From assembly GCF_000252125.1 (NCBI RefSeq), contig NZ_AHKF01000017.1, positions 1 through 64,000 of the forward strand: 64,000 nt of DNA. Direction: 5' to 3'. Positions 63,036-64,000 of the stretch are shown in pieces (the first letter of the stretch is position 1; each line of letters starts with the position of its first letter). The notes beneath the pieces were generated by a model that made no database searches, was not told where the DNA came from, and worked only from the letters and a program-made list of their open reading frames with translations. This DNA comes from Flavobacterium frigoris PS1. GTDB taxonomy: Bacteria; Bacteroidota; Bacteroidia; Flavobacteriales; Flavobacteriaceae. The position numbers and the translations under genes are program-made.

Positions 63036-63585
63036 TTTTCTGTTTCTTAGTACCAATGCTTTTGATGCACCTTTGTTAACGGCCCAAACACTAAATAGCA
63101 ATTGTCCCTGTAGGTAATTGGTGTTTAATGATAAAACTGCTTCAATAAGCTATTCACGGTGTAAAATTATATATAAAGGATAGCTGAGGGTGTCCCTGCC
63201 TTGGGTTTGCAGGGAATATTATCTAAAGTCTTTGGAAAATTTTAGAAAATAGTCTTCATACTGACAGGGCAATAAAAATAAATGTCCTGATGCATAAGTG
63301 CTTATGTTTAAAAAAAGTGATTTACTCATTGTTTTTAATTGAAGAACAAAATTACAAATTTAAATATGGCTAAAAGAAGATTTAGCCTAAGATTGAGGCT
63401 ATAATTTAATCGAAAATACTAACCATCCTTTTTTGAAGTCTTTATTTTTTTTAAAGAGATTAAAAAGGGACTTCTTACTATCGGTATTTTTAGCTACGAT
63501 ATATTTTGCATAAAAAAAACTGCTATTGATGAGGTAGCAGTTAGATTTTTAAAAGGGTTGGAAATATGATTTAAAGTCATTATTC
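63036..63585. other. Intergenic region with a small hairpin
   Basis: About 550 nt. It contains TCCCTGC-CTTGGGTTT-GCAGGGA at 63193-63215, a 7-bp stem without T-run, and CAATT-GTCCCTGTAGGT-AATTG at about 63100-63121 upstream of the Gre-type gene. No ORF of merit. Confidence 0.4.
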
Positions 63586-63966
63586 TTACCCTAGCACATG
63601 ATGTGCCAGTACTTTTTGCACTTCATAAACATTGACAGATTTATTGAATTGTTTTATGATGCTAGGATTTAGTTCACTGGAAACCCAGATCTTTAATTCG
63701 GCGTCCAAGTCAAAGGTGCCGGCAGTCTCAATACTGAATCTGGAAATGCTTTTATAGGAAATGGATTTGTATTCGGTTTTACTTCCTGTTATACCTTGTT
63801 TGTCAACCAGAATAAGTCTTTTAGTTGTAAAGATAAAAGTATCTCGTATTAGTTTAAAACCCAATTCGATTTGTTCTCCTTCTATCAAAAGTTGGTCATA
63901 CTGTTTTGCTAATTGCTCTTGGCTTACAGTACCTGCATTACCAAGAATTGCTGAGAAAATCCCCAT
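63586..63966 (-). CDS. Bacterial PH-domain protein (YvbH-like)
   Basis: A 126-aa soluble protein with a bacterial pleckstrin-homology domain (PF08000 type), shown by LIEGEQIELGFKLIRDTFIF, TKRLILVDKQGITGSKTEYK and FDLDAELKIWVSS, ending with a helix (VYEVQKVLAHHVLG). Members are common and uncharacterised; they may bind lipids or proteins at the membrane. Its start lies 34 bp from the right edge of the window, so upstream regulatory DNA may be missing. Confidence 0.88.
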   Translation of the reverse strand: MGIFSAILGNAGTVSQEQLAKQYDQLLIEGEQIELGFKLIRDTFIFTTKRLILVDKQGITGSKTEYKSISYKSISRFSIETAGTFDLDAELKIWVSSELNPSIIKQFNKSVNVYEVQKVLAHHVLG

Positions 63967-64000
63967 ATTATAATTCGTGTTATTAGTTAATTTTTTTAGT

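Overview
The window looks like chromosomal core DNA from a flavobacterium-type member of the Bacteroidota. The reasons are the low GC content, start codons that mostly lack Shine-Dalgarno sequences, repeated promoter elements of the form TTG-N17-21-TAnnTTTG, many outer-membrane-type lipoproteins (signal ending in S/A-C followed by S/N/D), and family-restricted genes (DUF4136, DUF2851, DUF3467, DUF5522-like, a Bacteroidota-type putative porin, a lysyl-tRNA synthetase with a long C-terminal tail). I see no insertion sequence, prophage, CRISPR array or rRNA operon. Genus-level assignment is inference.

Layout. 0.3-5 kb (mostly minus strand): phytase/esterase-like lipoprotein, truncated haemoglobin, DUF4136 lipoprotein, urocanate hydratase and a 59-aa cysteine-rich protein. 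5-9 kb (plus): a tiny HExxH membrane protein, a D-cysteine desulfhydrase/ACC-deaminase-type PLP enzyme, a LysM glucosaminidase lipoprotein and hemL. 9.4-12.9 kb: a four-gene cassette that looks like a copper-handling system: a small CxxxCH protein, an MbnP-like lipoprotein, an MbnH-like dihaem peroxidase-family lipoprotein and a barrel-like exported protein with a CDACGC motif. 13-14.9 kb: a 602-aa conserved protein of unknown function, possibly a TIM-barrel flavoenzyme, preceded by an Fnr-type palindrome. 15.5-32.7 kb: housekeeping and envelope genes (LVIVD lipoprotein, lysS, lipB, rnhB, porin, CBS-type PLP synthase, exonuclease, DUF2851, small PspC-like protein, APC permease, helix-hairpin-helix protein, acyl-CoA dehydrogenase, EEP-family protein).

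32.8-48.1 kb is the information-processing block: rpsU, xerC-like recombinase, hpf, tRNA-Thr(UGU), tRNA-Tyr(GUA), tRNA-Thr(GGU), tuf, tRNA-Trp(CCA), secE, nusG, rplK, rplA, rplJ, rplL, rpoB, rpoC and a DUF3467 gene 3 bp behind rpoC. Strong hairpins lie between rplL and rpoB and between rpoB and rpoC. 48.4-64 kb: a small exported protein, prfC, a GH13 alpha-amylase, a SurA-like chaperone, a MoxR ATPase, two adjacent unrelated aconitases (AcnB then AcnA type), a four-LysM NlpC/P60 hydrolase, a GreA/B-family factor and a bacterial PH-domain protein.

Most interesting: (1) the MbnP/MbnH-centred cassette with its two extra cysteine-motif proteins; (2) rpsU carries an extended Shine-Dalgarno in a genome that otherwise hardly uses them, which fits S21 autoregulation; (3) the 602-aa unknown enzyme with an Fnr-like operator; (4) the 113-aa HExxH membrane protein; (5) a family of imperfect-palindrome intergenic repeats with three copies in 13 kb; (6) several places where a promoter is nested inside the upstream gene's terminator. 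Everything is read by eye; family assignments come from remembered motifs, not searches.
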